A DNA stretch of 41,245 nt from the NCBI GenBank assembly GCA_023453665.1, contig JAEXTA010000198.1, positions 1 through 41,245 on the forward strand, written 5' to 3'. Every line of letters begins with the position of its first letter. Within the stretch, counting starts at the first letter, position 1. The stretch comes from Bacteroidota bacterium (GTDB lineage Bacteria; Bacteroidota; Ignavibacteria; Ignavibacteriales; Ignavibacteriaceae). Shown here piece after piece: positions 8,327 to 16,955 of the stretch. The notes under the pieces are model-generated. The model did no database searches, was not told the origin of the DNA, and saw nothing but the letters and a program-made list of their open reading frames with translations. Position numbers and translations under genes: made by a program.

Positions 8327-9237
8327 AAAAAACTTTCTACGTCTTCAAATTTATCAATACCATAAAACTTAACATCCGGATTAATTCTTTTTATCAAACC
8401 TTGTAAGACTTTTCCGGGGCCTATTTCATAGAACTCGGTTATTCCGTCCCTTATCATATTATTAATAGTCTCTTCCCATCTTACAGGTGAAGTAACCTGT
8501 TCGTAAAGTAATCTTTTAATTTCAGATTTATCAGTAACAGGCTCAGCAGTTACATTTGTATAGACAGGAAATTTTGCATCATAAAAATTTGTTGAGTCAA
8601 GTGCCAAAAGAAGTTTTGCTTTTGCTGTTTCCATAAGTGGTGAATGGAAAGCTCCGCTTACAACAAGCTCTTTTACCATTTTAGCACCATTGGCTTTACA
8701 AATTTCCATGGCTTTTTTAACACCTGCAGACGAACCTGATATCACTATCTGACCGGGTGAATTAAAATTAGCACATTGGACAATTCCGTCAGTATTAGCT
8801 TCTTTACATATATCAATAACTTTATCAGGATTAAGGCCAACTATTGCAGCCATTGTTCCGGGAAAATCCGTACCAGCCTGCTGCATGGCAATACCGCGTT
8901 CTCTGACTAGCTTTAACGCTTCATAAAACTGAACCGCTCCTGCAGTTACCAAAGCTGAATATTCACCGAGTGAATGACCTGCGGTTGCATATGGTGTCAA
9001 TGTCCGGATTATACTTGAAAGGATAACACTATGCAAAAAAATTGCGGGTTGAGTAAATTCGGTTTGTTTTAATCTGTCTTCGGGACCGTTAAAAAGTATG
9101 TAAGAAAGATTAATGCCCAAAGCATCGTCGGCTGTTTTAATCATTTCCTTAGCTTCAACGGAATTCTGATAAAGATCCTGAGCCATGCCAATATACTGCG
9201 AACCTTGACCCGGAAATAGAAAAGCGGTTTTATTCAT
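8323..9237 (-). CDS. fabD: Malonyl-CoA:ACP transacylase
   Basis: The 304-residue enzyme moves malonyl from CoA to ACP. GQGSQ (11-15) is near the N-terminus. The nucleophile Ser89 lies in GHSLGEYSAL, His198 in SGAFHSPLM, and Arg114 in the VRERG segment is the expected carboxylate-binding arginine. Length is normal. No strong Shine-Dalgarno sequence precedes the ATG at 9237. It sits 24 nt after fabH and overlaps the following CxxxCC-protein gene by four bases. Confidence 0.97.
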   Translation of the reverse strand: MNKTAFLFPGQGSQYIGMAQDLYQNSVEAKEMIKTADDALGINLSYILFNGPEDRLKQTEFTQPAIFLHSVILSSIIRTLTPYATAGHSLGEYSALVTAGAVQFYEALKLVRERGIAMQQAGTDFPGTMAAIVGLNPDKVIDICKEANTDGIVQCANFNSPGQIVISGSSAGVKKAMEICKANGAKMVKELVVSGAFHSPLMETAKAKLLLALDSTNFYDAKFPVYTNVTAEPVTDKSEIKRLLYEQVTSPVRWEETINNMIRDGITEFYEIGPGKVLQGLIKRINPDVKFYGIDKFEDVESFL

Positions 9238-9261
9238 TAGTTAAACTCGACATATTATTTA

Positions 9262-10263
9262 TCAGATACCCCAAACAATATAACTTGACCCCCAGGTAAA
9301 TCCTGCACCAAATGCAGCTAGAACCACCTTATCACCTTTTTTTAATTTCCCATTGCGGTAATACTCAACAAGGCAAAGGGGAATTGTAGCTGCTGTTGTA
9401 TTGCCATATCTATCAATATTTATCATCACTTTGTCGGGGCTAAGTCCCATTCTTTCTGCTGTTGCTGATATTATTCTTAAGTTAGCCTGGTGAGGTACAA
9501 GATAAGCAATATCTTCTGAAGTAAGATTATTTTTTTTCATGATATCGTAAGATATATCTGCCATTCCTTTTACCGCTACTTTAAATACGGCTTTACCATC
9601 CTGATATAAGTAATGCATTTTTTTATCCACTGTTTCATAAGATGGAGGGTTCAAACTACCTCCGCCTTTCATATATAAACTTTCTTTACCGGAACCATCG
9701 ACTCTAAGTAAAGAATCCTGTAATCCGACGGATGAATCTTCAGTCGGTTCAATCAGCACTGCGGCTGCAGCATCTCCGAAAAGAATACAATTGTTTCTAT
9801 CAGTGTAATCAACAATTGAACTCATTTTGTCTGCACCAATAACCAAAACTTTTTTATAAGTGCCTGATTCAACGAGTGAACAGCCGGTTTGAAATGCAAA
9901 TAAAAATCCGGAACAAGCGGCTGAGAGATCAAAACCCCAGGCATTTTTTGCCCCGATATTATCCTGAACAAGGCAGGCAGTGGCAGGGAAGAACATATCT
10001 GGAGTAACAGTAGCAACAATTATCACGTCGATTTCTTCGGGCGAAATATTTTTATTTTTTAATAAGTCCTGTGCTGCACGGGTTGCCAAATCACTTGTTG
10101 CACCGTTTTCTAATATGCGGCGTTCTTTGATTCCTGTGCGTGTAATTATCCAATCACTTGTCGTATCAACAATTTTTTCAAAGTATGTGTTATCTAGTAC
10201 TTTGTCGGGGACATACATTCCCAAACCGGTTATTACTGCGTTATATTTACTTTTTTTTGACAT
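9262..10263 (-). CDS. fabH: Beta-ketoacyl-ACP synthase III
   Basis: The 333-residue protein begins fatty-acid synthesis by condensing an acyl-CoA primer with malonyl-ACP. The triad is visible as Cys117 (DLSAACSGF), His258 (VPHQANLRI) and Asn288 (YGNTTAAT). DWIITRTGIKERR near the N-terminus and GAGFTWGS at the C-terminus are typical. The ATG at 10263 follows plsX by 11 nt. The usual order plsX-fabH-fabD is kept. Confidence 0.97.
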   Translation of the reverse strand: MSKKSKYNAVITGLGMYVPDKVLDNTYFEKIVDTTSDWIITRTGIKERRILENGATSDLATRAAQDLLKNKNISPEEIDVIIVATVTPDMFFPATACLVQDNIGAKNAWGFDLSAACSGFLFAFQTGCSLVESGTYKKVLVIGADKMSSIVDYTDRNNCILFGDAAAAVLIEPTEDSSVGLQDSLLRVDGSGKESLYMKGGGSLNPPSYETVDKKMHYLYQDGKAVFKVAVKGMADISYDIMKKNNLTSEDIAYLVPHQANLRIISATAERMGLSPDKVMINIDRYGNTTAATIPLCLVEYYRNGKLKKGDKVVLAAFGAGFTWGSSYIVWGI

Positions 10264-10274
10264 TTAATTTCCGT

Positions 10275-11306
10275 TTATAAACTTGAATATTGTTTCAATG
10301 AACTTTCAATTTTTTGTACCAGGTTTTTATCATACATTTCTTTAGCACGAAGAACCATATTCTTTATTGCTTTTGGAGTGCTTGAACCGTGTCCAATTAT
10401 GCTTATTCCATTAACTCCAAGCAGGGGTACTCCTCCGTATTCCTGGTAATCAAAGTCTTTTAAGATGGTACGCATTGCATTTCTTACAATTCCAACTTTA
10501 AGCTTATTAATAAATCCTTTGGATGCATAATCTTTAAATTTATATTTTAAAAAACTTAAAACACCTTCACCGAACTTTAATAATATATTACCTACAAATC
10601 CATCACAAACTACAACGTGTACCGATCCTTTAAGTATGTCTCTTCCTTCAACATTACCGGCAAAGTTAAGGTTTGTTTTTTTTATCAACTCATACGCAGA
10701 TAATGTAACTTCATTACCTTTTGATTCTTCTTCTCCGACACTTAGAATTCCAACCTTTGGATTCTCAATTCCATAAATTTCTTTTACAAATATAGTTCCC
10801 ATAACTGCATATTCAAGCAGGTGACGGGCTTTGGAGTCAACACTTGCACCAACATCAAACACTGTGCAGACGCCTGCTTCATTGGGCATAAAAGAACCGA
10901 TTGTCGGTCTTCCAACTCCGGGTATTCTGCCTATAAGCAATGTTGAAGCAGCCATAACTGCGCCGGTGTTACCGGCACTAACAAATGCATCTGCCTCATT
11001 ATTCTTTACAAGCATTGCTCCTACAACAATGGATGAATCAGGTTTTTTTTTGATTGCACTGGTGGGGTTATCGGACATCTCAATAACCTGTGTTGTATGA
11101 TGAATTTTTACACCGGCTGTCGAGAAATTATTTGCACTTATAATTTCAGATATTTTTTGTTTATCCCCGACAAGAATAAGTTCAAAGTCTTTGTTTTCAG
11201 AAAATGCATTCATTGCACCTAACACTACATTCTGAGGAGCGAAATCGCCCCCCATTGCATCAACAACTATTCTGCATTTTCCGGGTAAAGAATCGGAATT
11301 GCTCAT
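10275..11306 (-). CDS. plsX: Phosphate acyltransferase PlsX
   Basis: The 343-residue protein has the PlsX N-terminal motif VVDAMGGDFAPQ, the SAGNTGAVMAAS segment and GVPLLGVNGISIIGHGSS near the C-terminus. It converts acyl-ACP to acyl-phosphate, the donor for PlsY in phosphatidic-acid synthesis, and acts at the membrane surface. The ATG at 11306 lies 17 nt after the rpmF stop with no clear Shine-Dalgarno sequence. The rpmF-plsX-fabH order is widely conserved. Confidence 0.97.
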   Translation of the reverse strand: MSNSDSLPGKCRIVVDAMGGDFAPQNVVLGAMNAFSENKDFELILVGDKQKISEIISANNFSTAGVKIHHTTQVIEMSDNPTSAIKKKPDSSIVVGAMLVKNNEADAFVSAGNTGAVMAASTLLIGRIPGVGRPTIGSFMPNEAGVCTVFDVGASVDSKARHLLEYAVMGTIFVKEIYGIENPKVGILSVGEEESKGNEVTLSAYELIKKTNLNFAGNVEGRDILKGSVHVVVCDGFVGNILLKFGEGVLSFLKYKFKDYASKGFINKLKVGIVRNAMRTILKDFDYQEYGGVPLLGVNGISIIGHGSSTPKAIKNMVLRAKEMYDKNLVQKIESSLKQYSSL

Positions 11307-11323
11307 TAATATAAACTAATGAG

Positions 11324-11503
11324 TTAGCTCTTTGGTAAAAACATTGAGCGTTCGTTGTAGTAACCACAAGATGGACAAGCTCGATGTGCTAATTTCATTT
11401 CGCCGCAATGTGAACAAGTGCTTAAAGCAGGAACAGTAGCTTTATAATGTGTTCTTCTTTTATCTCTTCGGCTTTTTGACCATTTACGTTTAGGATTTGG
11501 CAT
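11324..11503 (-). CDS. rpmF: 50S ribosomal protein L32 (zinc-ribbon form)
   Basis: Translating leftward from the ATG at 11503 gives a 59-residue protein that starts MPNPKRKWSKSRRDKRR and contains TCSHCGE and ACPSCGYY. This is L32 with its four zinc-ribbon cysteines intact (C30, C33, C43, C46), so it is the zinc-binding paralog type. It is short but unmistakable, and its place between yceD and plsX is the standard one. CGGAAAA precedes the start. Confidence 0.97.
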   Translation of the reverse strand: MPNPKRKWSKSRRDKRRTHYKATVPALSTCSHCGEMKLAHRACPSCGYYNERSMFLPKS

Positions 11504-11517
11504 TGGTTTTCCGTTAT

Positions 11518-12027
11518 TTATTTTTTATTAAGTTTATCTTTCAAATCTGCTAATGGCTGCCATCTAATATCAATTGAATTTTCGGGACAGTCACAATTTC
11601 CTTCATTAAGATTTTTTCCGCACCTTTGACAAAGACCTTTGCAATCTACGCTGCATAATTTTTTCATTGGTACTGCAAGCAGCGCATAATCCCGCAGTTC
11701 GGGTTTAAGATCTATTTTATCAGTGTCAACCGGCAGATAAACAATGTTTATTGCTTCACTATCAACCGGTTCTTTTCCGAACATATATACTATCTGATAA
11801 TTTGTTTCAAGATCTTCAGTAAATGTGTTACCGCATCGGTCACATTCATAGGTGCATACCAATTTAAGGCCAGCATCAATTATCACCTGCGAGTGTGATT
11901 TCTGAAGTTTTACATTTAACCGGACGTCACCCTCAAAAGGTTCTGTAAGACCAACAAACTCTGAACTTTCTTCAAACTGTAAAGTGTGTTCACCGTCTCT
12001 TAAGTTGCTGATCTTGATTATCATCAT
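11518..12027 (-). CDS. YceD/DUF177 family protein
   Basis: The 169-residue protein matches the YceD (DUF177) family, linked to 23S rRNA accumulation and nearly always placed before rpmF. It has a CTYECDRCG cluster (C58, C62, C65) and a C-terminal set CSVDCKGLCQRCG (C125, C129, C133, C136) followed by CDC, consistent with metal binding. It is the first gene of the fatty-acid operon. Two adjacent ATG codons are available and the outer one (12027) is used here. A likely promoter lies just upstream. Confidence 0.9.
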   Translation of the reverse strand: MMIIKISNLRDGEHTLQFEESSEFVGLTEPFEGDVRLNVKLQKSHSQVIIDAGLKLVCTYECDRCGNTFTEDLETNYQIVYMFGKEPVDSEAINIVYLPVDTDKIDLKPELRDYALLAVPMKKLCSVDCKGLCQRCGKNLNEGNCDCPENSIDIRWQPLADLKDKLNKK

Positions 12028-12467
12028 TTGTCAAAAAAGTTTCAAAAACAAGCTAAAATATATCAATCCTTACAAAGATAAACAACTTTTTTAATGTATG
12101 AAAGATATACAAATATGAGGCTGAAAGCTCTTGATTATTTAATCAGCTAATTTGTTAAAGAATTTATTGCCTTCGCTAAGTCATTGTTTAAGAATTCTGG
12201 TATAAAATAGAATTCAGATACAGAGGTTAAACCATCCCTCTAAAGTACCGATTGAAAAGAAAGCCAAATTTATCAACTGGTCACTCGCCAAATTTTGGTA
12301 GTTTTGGCAATAATTCATTCATACGGTAATCACGCCTCGTTTAGAGCTACTTTTTACACTTTTCTATCATTCTCGTTTAATTGTTGGATATTCATTAGAT
12401 TTGTTTATGTTGATTAAGAAACAATATTTATCATTTCTGTTAATTCTTTAATTGAAAAAGTTCTTTA
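12028..12467. other. Divergent intergenic region without a recognisable gene
   Basis: These 440 nt separate the leftward fab operon from the rightward ABC-exporter genes. The left end holds the probable fab-operon promoter. At 12396-12403 TAGATTTG on the plus strand matches a TAnnTTTG -7 element about 65 nt before the ABC gene, but no TTG is spaced properly upstream of it. A GCCAAA/TTTGGC inverted repeat and two AGAATTC copies lie in the middle. Only very short reading frames occur, such as an 18-codon one from 12094, and none is convincing. I recognise no RNA gene. Confidence 0.5.
12055..12085 (-). promoter_or_regulatory. Candidate Bacteroidota-type promoter for the yceD-fab operon
   Basis: On the minus strand a TTG (12085-12083) is followed after 20 nt by TATATTTT (12062-12055). 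This fits the TTG / TAnnTTTG promoter pattern known from Bacteroidota. Transcription would begin about 20 nt before the yceD start codon. It is a pattern match only. Confidence 0.4.
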
Positions 12468-13373
12468 ATGCTTTTAGTAAAAAACCTGAGAAAAGAATAC
12501 AAAGATGTTGTTGCTGTTGATAATATCTCATTTATCGCTGAAAGAGGTAAGATATTTGGACTGCTCGGTCCAAACGGTGCTGGTAAAACAACAACTATCA
12601 GGGCGGTTCTAAACATAATCAAACCTACTTCGGGTGAAATAAGCCTGGATAATAAAGATCTATCCGGCGAGTTCTACAATATAATTGGTTATCTGCCTGA
12701 GGAAAGAGGACTTTACAAAAAAAGTAAAGTTATTGACGTGATTAAATATTTTGCCAGACTTAAAAATATGAACGGCAGCAGAGCATCTTCTGAAGCGGAT
12801 AAGTGGCTAAAGATTCTTAACATAACCACACTCAAAGAAAAAAAGATAGAGGAACTTTCAAAGGGCAATCAACAGAAAATACAGTTTATATGCGCTATTA
12901 TCCACGAACCTCAACTGCTTATACTTGATGAACCTTTCAGCGGGTTTGACCCTATCAACCAGCAGCAGATAAAAGATCTGCTTCTTTCGTTTATTGATTC
13001 GGGGAAAATAATTATTCTATCCACTCATCAGATGGAAACAGCAGAAAAACTTTGTGCGGAAATCCTTTTGATGGACAAAGGCAAAGAACTTTGCAGCGGA
13101 AGTTTACAGACTCTGAAAAAAAAATTTGCAGAAAATCACCTTCGGGTTGGCTTTGAAGGAGACACCAGGCATTTTAACGAAATGAATGGTATCAAAGATT
13201 TAAATGTTTACAGTAACTATGCTGAAATTAAGTTGAACGATGGAGTAGAACCTGGTTCATTTCTCAAATCATTAATTGACAGGATGAACATAACACATTT
13301 TTCGATAGTTGAACCAACTTTAAACCAGATATTTATAGATGTTGTTAAGCAAGCCGCCAAAGGACAAAATTAA
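12468..13373 (+). CDS. ABC-2 type exporter, ATP-binding subunit (NatA-like)
   Basis: The 301-residue protein has Walker A GPNGAGKTT (34-42), the signature LSKGNQQK (130-137), Walker B LLILDEP with the following SGFDP, and the switch His187 (STHQ). The C-terminal 80 residues match the extra domain found in NatA-like ATPases. It probably powers the adjacent permease in efflux of sodium, a drug or another substrate. It overlaps the permease gene by one base (TAATG), so the pair is translationally coupled. The substrate cannot be read from sequence. Confidence 0.93.
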   Translation: MLLVKNLRKEYKDVVAVDNISFIAERGKIFGLLGPNGAGKTTTIRAVLNIIKPTSGEISLDNKDLSGEFYNIIGYLPEERGLYKKSKVIDVIKYFARLKNMNGSRASSEADKWLKILNITTLKEKKIEELSKGNQQKIQFICAIIHEPQLLILDEPFSGFDPINQQQIKDLLLSFIDSGKIIILSTHQMETAEKLCAEILLMDKGKELCSGSLQTLKKKFAENHLRVGFEGDTRHFNEMNGIKDLNVYSNYAEIKLNDGVEPGSFLKSLIDRMNITHFSIVEPTLNQIFIDVVKQAAKGQN

Positions 13374-14617
13374 TGAAAAAGATTTTGACCATTGCTCTGT
13401 GGGAGTATCTGGAGAAAATAAAAACAAGAACCTTTATCATTTCACTGATAATCACTCCGGCTATTATAATATTGTTTTCTATTCTGCCAACCATACTTTC
13501 TGAACAGGAAGAAAACAAAACGCGCGCATTCGGAATGCTTGATACATCAGATATTTATTTTAATGGAATGTCACAGATTGTTGAAAAATATACTTTACCC
13601 GGAGGTCATCCAAATTATATTTTTATAAACTTATATGCAGCAAATTATTCAGAACAGGATCAGATTCTCTCTGCAGATGAAAAAATTTTGACTGACTACC
13701 TGGAAGGTTACATTCTGATCAAAAACGGCGGGACAGATTCGGTTAAGATAGAATTCAGAAGTACAATTACACTAAATCCTCGTGACGTTAAAAGATTTGA
13801 ATCAGCTTTCAATGAAACGCGTTTAAAATATGAGCTTAACAAATTTGATATTCCGCAAGAACTGACATCTACGCTTACGAAACAGGTTGAGGTATCACAA
13901 ATAAAAATTTCAAGTGATGGTAAAGAAACAAAAGCTGACTTCCTGATCATTTTCTTTTCATCATTTATATTTATTATGCTTCTTATGATGATGATATTGT
14001 ATTCCGGTGGTATGCTGATCCGGAGTCTTGTGGAAGAAAAATCAAACCGGCTTATTGAAATATTGATATCAAGTACAACCGCAGATGAACTTCTTGCAGG
14101 AAAAATTCTAGGATTAAGTCTGCTTGGATTAACTCAACTTTTTCTCTGGGCTTTAATAGGCACTACCCTTGCAGGATCTGCGGTTATTCCGCTAGAAGCT
14201 TTTACTCATATCCTTCCGATGTTATATTATTTTTTACTTGGTTTTGTTTTTTATACTGCAATTTTTGTAGGTATCGGGTCAGTTGTAACTACCGAGCAGG
14301 AAGCTCAGCAGATAACGAGTTACATAAGTCTTATTCTTATTCTGCCAATTGTATTTTCAATAACAGCTATTCAAAATCCGGAAACTGACATAATAAAGAT
14401 CCTATCTTACTTTCCATTAACAACGCCATCTATTATGATGCTCAGATTAAACATTTCAGAAATAAGTTATGTCGAGTTTATCGTTACATCGTTCATACTT
14501 TTCATTTCAATTTATATCACTATATCGGTCTCGGCAAAAATTTTCAGAATTGGTATTCTTTCATATGGTAAAAGACCAACATTAAGAGAACTCCTTTCCT
14601 GGCTTAAAGATGAATAA
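13373..14617 (+). CDS. ABC-2 type exporter, permease subunit (NatB-like)
   Basis: The 414-residue protein has a first membrane span at about 21-41, a large periplasmic domain (about 42-189), then a group of five spans (about 190-212, 245-265, 280-303, 315-333 and 366-388). The conserved EEKSNRLIEIL motif (221-231) sits after the second span. This layout matches NatB/ABC-2 permeases. It pairs with the overlapping upstream ATPase. The 104 nt after its stop hold no clear terminator. Confidence 0.9.
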   Translation: MKKILTIALWEYLEKIKTRTFIISLIITPAIIILFSILPTILSEQEENKTRAFGMLDTSDIYFNGMSQIVEKYTLPGGHPNYIFINLYAANYSEQDQILSADEKILTDYLEGYILIKNGGTDSVKIEFRSTITLNPRDVKRFESAFNETRLKYELNKFDIPQELTSTLTKQVEVSQIKISSDGKETKADFLIIFFSSFIFIMLLMMMILYSGGMLIRSLVEEKSNRLIEILISSTTADELLAGKILGLSLLGLTQLFLWALIGTTLAGSAVIPLEAFTHILPMLYYFLLGFVFYTAIFVGIGSVVTTEQEAQQITSYISLILILPIVFSITAIQNPETDIIKILSYFPLTTPSIMMLRLNISEISYVEFIVTSFILFISIYITISVSAKIFRIGILSYGKRPTLRELLSWLKDE

Positions 14618-14721
14618 TACCCTTAATAAGTAATCAACAAATTCACTTTGATATTTAACTTCAACTTCCAATATTAAAACGTGCTGAATAAAAAATTTAT
14701 TAATACTGCAGAAAATCCTAT

Positions 14722-15675
14722 ATGTTAATTTTTGCATCCGCATTGGCTGCTGTAATACCAATGCTGCTGTACCTTACAATTATATGGTTTGTTGACAGGT
14801 ATGATCGTGAACCAATCGGACTTGTTCTCTTAAATTTTTTCTGGGGGGCACTTGGGGCAATAATATTTGCTGTAATAGGAAGCGGAATATTATCATCTTT
14901 CCTGGATCTTTTTATATATGATGAAAACCTGCATTCACATCTTGAAACAATTTTTGTTGCTCCTTTTGTTGAAGAGATTACAAAAGGATTTTTCCTTTTC
15001 CTGACAATACGAAATATTAAATTTGATAATATGACAGATGGAATTGTTTACGGCGGAGCAATAGGTCTCGGTTTCGGAATGACGGAGAATTTCTTTTATT
15101 TTATTTCTTACGGAACAAACGTTGTGAACTGGATTATGATTGTTGTAATCCGTACTCTCTTCTCTGCGGTAATGCATTGTGTGGCAACCGCAACATTAGG
15201 CGCCTTTTTAGGTTATTCAAAATTCAAAGGAACAGGGACTAAAACTGCTCTTGCAATAGCCGGTTTATTTTCAGCGATGTTCATACATTTTGCGTGGAAT
15301 TTTAGTGTTAGTTTTGAGTCAACTGCATTGCTCGGATTTTTATTTATGGGGATTACAATAGTTATATTTGCAGTTGTATTTTCGTTATCGGTATCAGGAG
15401 AAAAAAAAGTATTGTTTACGGAATTGATTGAAGAAGTGAACAACGGTATTATACCTATCGAGCACTTAAATATTCTTAATTCATCCTTAAGACGAAAGAA
15501 AGGTTGGGTCGATGAAAATATTCGCAGCTTATATATTAAAGCAGCAACAACTTTAGCTTTCAGAAAAATGCAATTAAAAAATTCACGGGGTTCAAGTAAA
15601 GATTATTATGAGCAGGAAGTAATTCACTACAGGAATTTTATTAATGGTCTGCTTACAAACCCAAGGAAAATATAA
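14722..15675 (+). CDS. PrsW-family intramembrane metalloprotease
   Basis: This 317-residue polytopic membrane protein shows the PrsW/CPBP-type motif pattern. DRYDREP follows the first span. The EExxK motif appears as E84-E85-x-x-K88 (PFVEEITKG), Glu122 lies in GMTENFFYF, and His152 and His189 lie in AVMHCVAT and FIHFAWNF. These are the expected metal and catalytic positions. PrsW in Bacillus cleaves the anti-sigma factor RsiW. The substrate here is unknown and no sigma/anti-sigma pair is nearby. The soluble C-terminal tail (about 235-317) is charged. The next gene begins 6 nt later after a good AAAGGGA. Confidence 0.85.
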   Translation: MLIFASALAAVIPMLLYLTIIWFVDRYDREPIGLVLLNFFWGALGAIIFAVIGSGILSSFLDLFIYDENLHSHLETIFVAPFVEEITKGFFLFLTIRNIKFDNMTDGIVYGGAIGLGFGMTENFFYFISYGTNVVNWIMIVVIRTLFSAVMHCVATATLGAFLGYSKFKGTGTKTALAIAGLFSAMFIHFAWNFSVSFESTALLGFLFMGITIVIFAVVFSLSVSGEKKVLFTELIEEVNNGIIPIEHLNILNSSLRRKKGWVDENIRSLYIKAATTLAFRKMQLKNSRGSSKDYYEQEVIHYRNFINGLLTNPRKI

Positions 15676-15681
15676 AGGGAT

Positions 15682-16380
15682 ATGAAACGAAATTCATCAA
15701 TACTTTTAATGTCAAAAGAACCGGTGTTCAATTCACATAAACAGAATATTTATCCGTTTTTAAGAGAGTACGACAGCATTGCCTTGAACAGTACTCTTTT
15801 TACAACAAACTTCCAGAATCTGTACACGTTAAACCCCCGTTTGAACCTGACACTTTGTTTTGACAATGCGGATAAAAACCATATTCCTGCCGAAATTCAA
15901 AAGGCAAATATACCGACACTATACAGCGACCTTACGGATACTGAATCGTGTTTAAGATTATTATCAGAGAAGTATTTCTCTTCTTCACCCAAAAACCTTA
16001 TGATATTTTCTTACGCAATCGGAATATCACTTTCTCACATACAAAAAATATTTAACCTGCTGGCAAAGGATGATGAAACTCTTGTATTAGGAGCAGACAA
16101 TGCTGGCATCATATCCTTCATAGGCTTTAATAATTTTGATAAAAATATTTTTGGCAATTTCAAAAATGAAACGTTAACTGTTGACAACATCCTTCATAGA
16201 ATTGATACATCCAGATATTTCATTTTTATAATAAAAGAATTTATCAATGTCCTGACACTTGAAGATTTTAAACTTCTATATAAGGATTTATCTAGAAGGG
16301 AAAGCTGGGTTTACTGCAGCCGCGAGATGCACGAAAGGTTCACAAATCTTTTTATTGAGTATAAGGAATTACTTGGTTGA
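15682..16380 (+). CDS. Divergent DUF2064/TIGR04282-like glycosyltransferase-fold protein, motif-degenerate
   Basis: I do not recognise this 232-residue protein outright. Its layout follows the DUF2064 group: an opening SILLMSKEP, a middle segment giving TLCFDNADK, then PKNLMIFSYAIGISLSHIQKIF, then DDETLVLGADNAGIISFIGFNN. In the family these last two blocks read roughly as GTDxPxL and VVxGPxxDGGYYLxGL. The GTD acid and the DGGYY motif are missing, so the nucleotide/metal site is probably lost. No signal peptide or membrane span is visible. It overlaps nadD by four bases (TTGA), so the two are coupled. It could be a non-catalytic relative with a binding role. The family link is inference. Confidence 0.5.
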   Translation: MKRNSSILLMSKEPVFNSHKQNIYPFLREYDSIALNSTLFTTNFQNLYTLNPRLNLTLCFDNADKNHIPAEIQKANIPTLYSDLTDTESCLRLLSEKYFSSSPKNLMIFSYAIGISLSHIQKIFNLLAKDDETLVLGADNAGIISFIGFNNFDKNIFGNFKNETLTVDNILHRIDTSRYFIFIIKEFINVLTLEDFKLLYKDLSRRESWVYCSREMHERFTNLFIEYKELLG

Positions 16381-16955
16381 AACCTGTTGGAATTTTGGGC
16401 GGTACCTTCGATCCGGTTCATCTTGGTCATTTAATCACTGCACAGTTTGTATATGAAGTCCGGAATCTTTCAAAAATAATTTTTATACCCAACCGGGTTT
16501 CACCTCACAAAACAGATAAAGTGATTTCATCTGCCCTGCACCGTCTTAAAATGCTCAACTTGGCTATCAAGGGTATTAAGCATTTCGAAGTATCTGAAAT
16601 TGAAATCAACAGAGAAGGTATATCATATACAATTGACACATTGAAAGAATTAAAAGAAACTTATTCTGATATCGAACTGATAATCGGTTACGATAATTTA
16701 CTTGAGTTTAGTTCCTGGAAAGATCCTGATGGTATTTTAGATCAGGCTGCGCTTGTGGTTATGGACAGAAAGATAAAAGCATATCCTGAAAATCCTGATA
16801 AATATTTTTCAAGCGCTATTATACTTGATACCCCGCAGATAGAAATATCAGCTTCGGATATAAGAAACAGGGTGAAGAAAAATCTGCCCATTAATTTTCT
16901 TGTCCCGCAAAACGTAATGGAATATATTAGCACTCAAAATTTATACAAGGAATAA
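16377..16955 (+). CDS. nadD: Nicotinate-nucleotide adenylyltransferase
   Basis: The 192-residue protein has the nucleotidyltransferase motif GGTFDPVHLGHL (8-19) and the second motif ISASDIR (157-163). It makes deamido-NAD from nicotinate mononucleotide and ATP in NAD synthesis. Length is typical. The start is a TTG overlapping the upstream stop, with AAGGAA in front. An ATG start is not available before the catalytic motif. The next gene begins on the base after its stop. Confidence 0.95.
   Translation: MKPVGILGGTFDPVHLGHLITAQFVYEVRNLSKIIFIPNRVSPHKTDKVISSALHRLKMLNLAIKGIKHFEVSEIEINREGISYTIDTLKELKETYSDIELIIGYDNLLEFSSWKDPDGILDQAALVVMDRKIKAYPENPDKYFSSAIILDTPQIEISASDIRNRVKKNLPINFLVPQNVMEYISTQNLYKE

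Noticed and set aside
12094..12150. Tiny reading frame (18 codons) in the divergent spacer
   Set aside because: Short, no Shine-Dalgarno sequence, no recognisable motif. It is expected by chance in AT-rich DNA.
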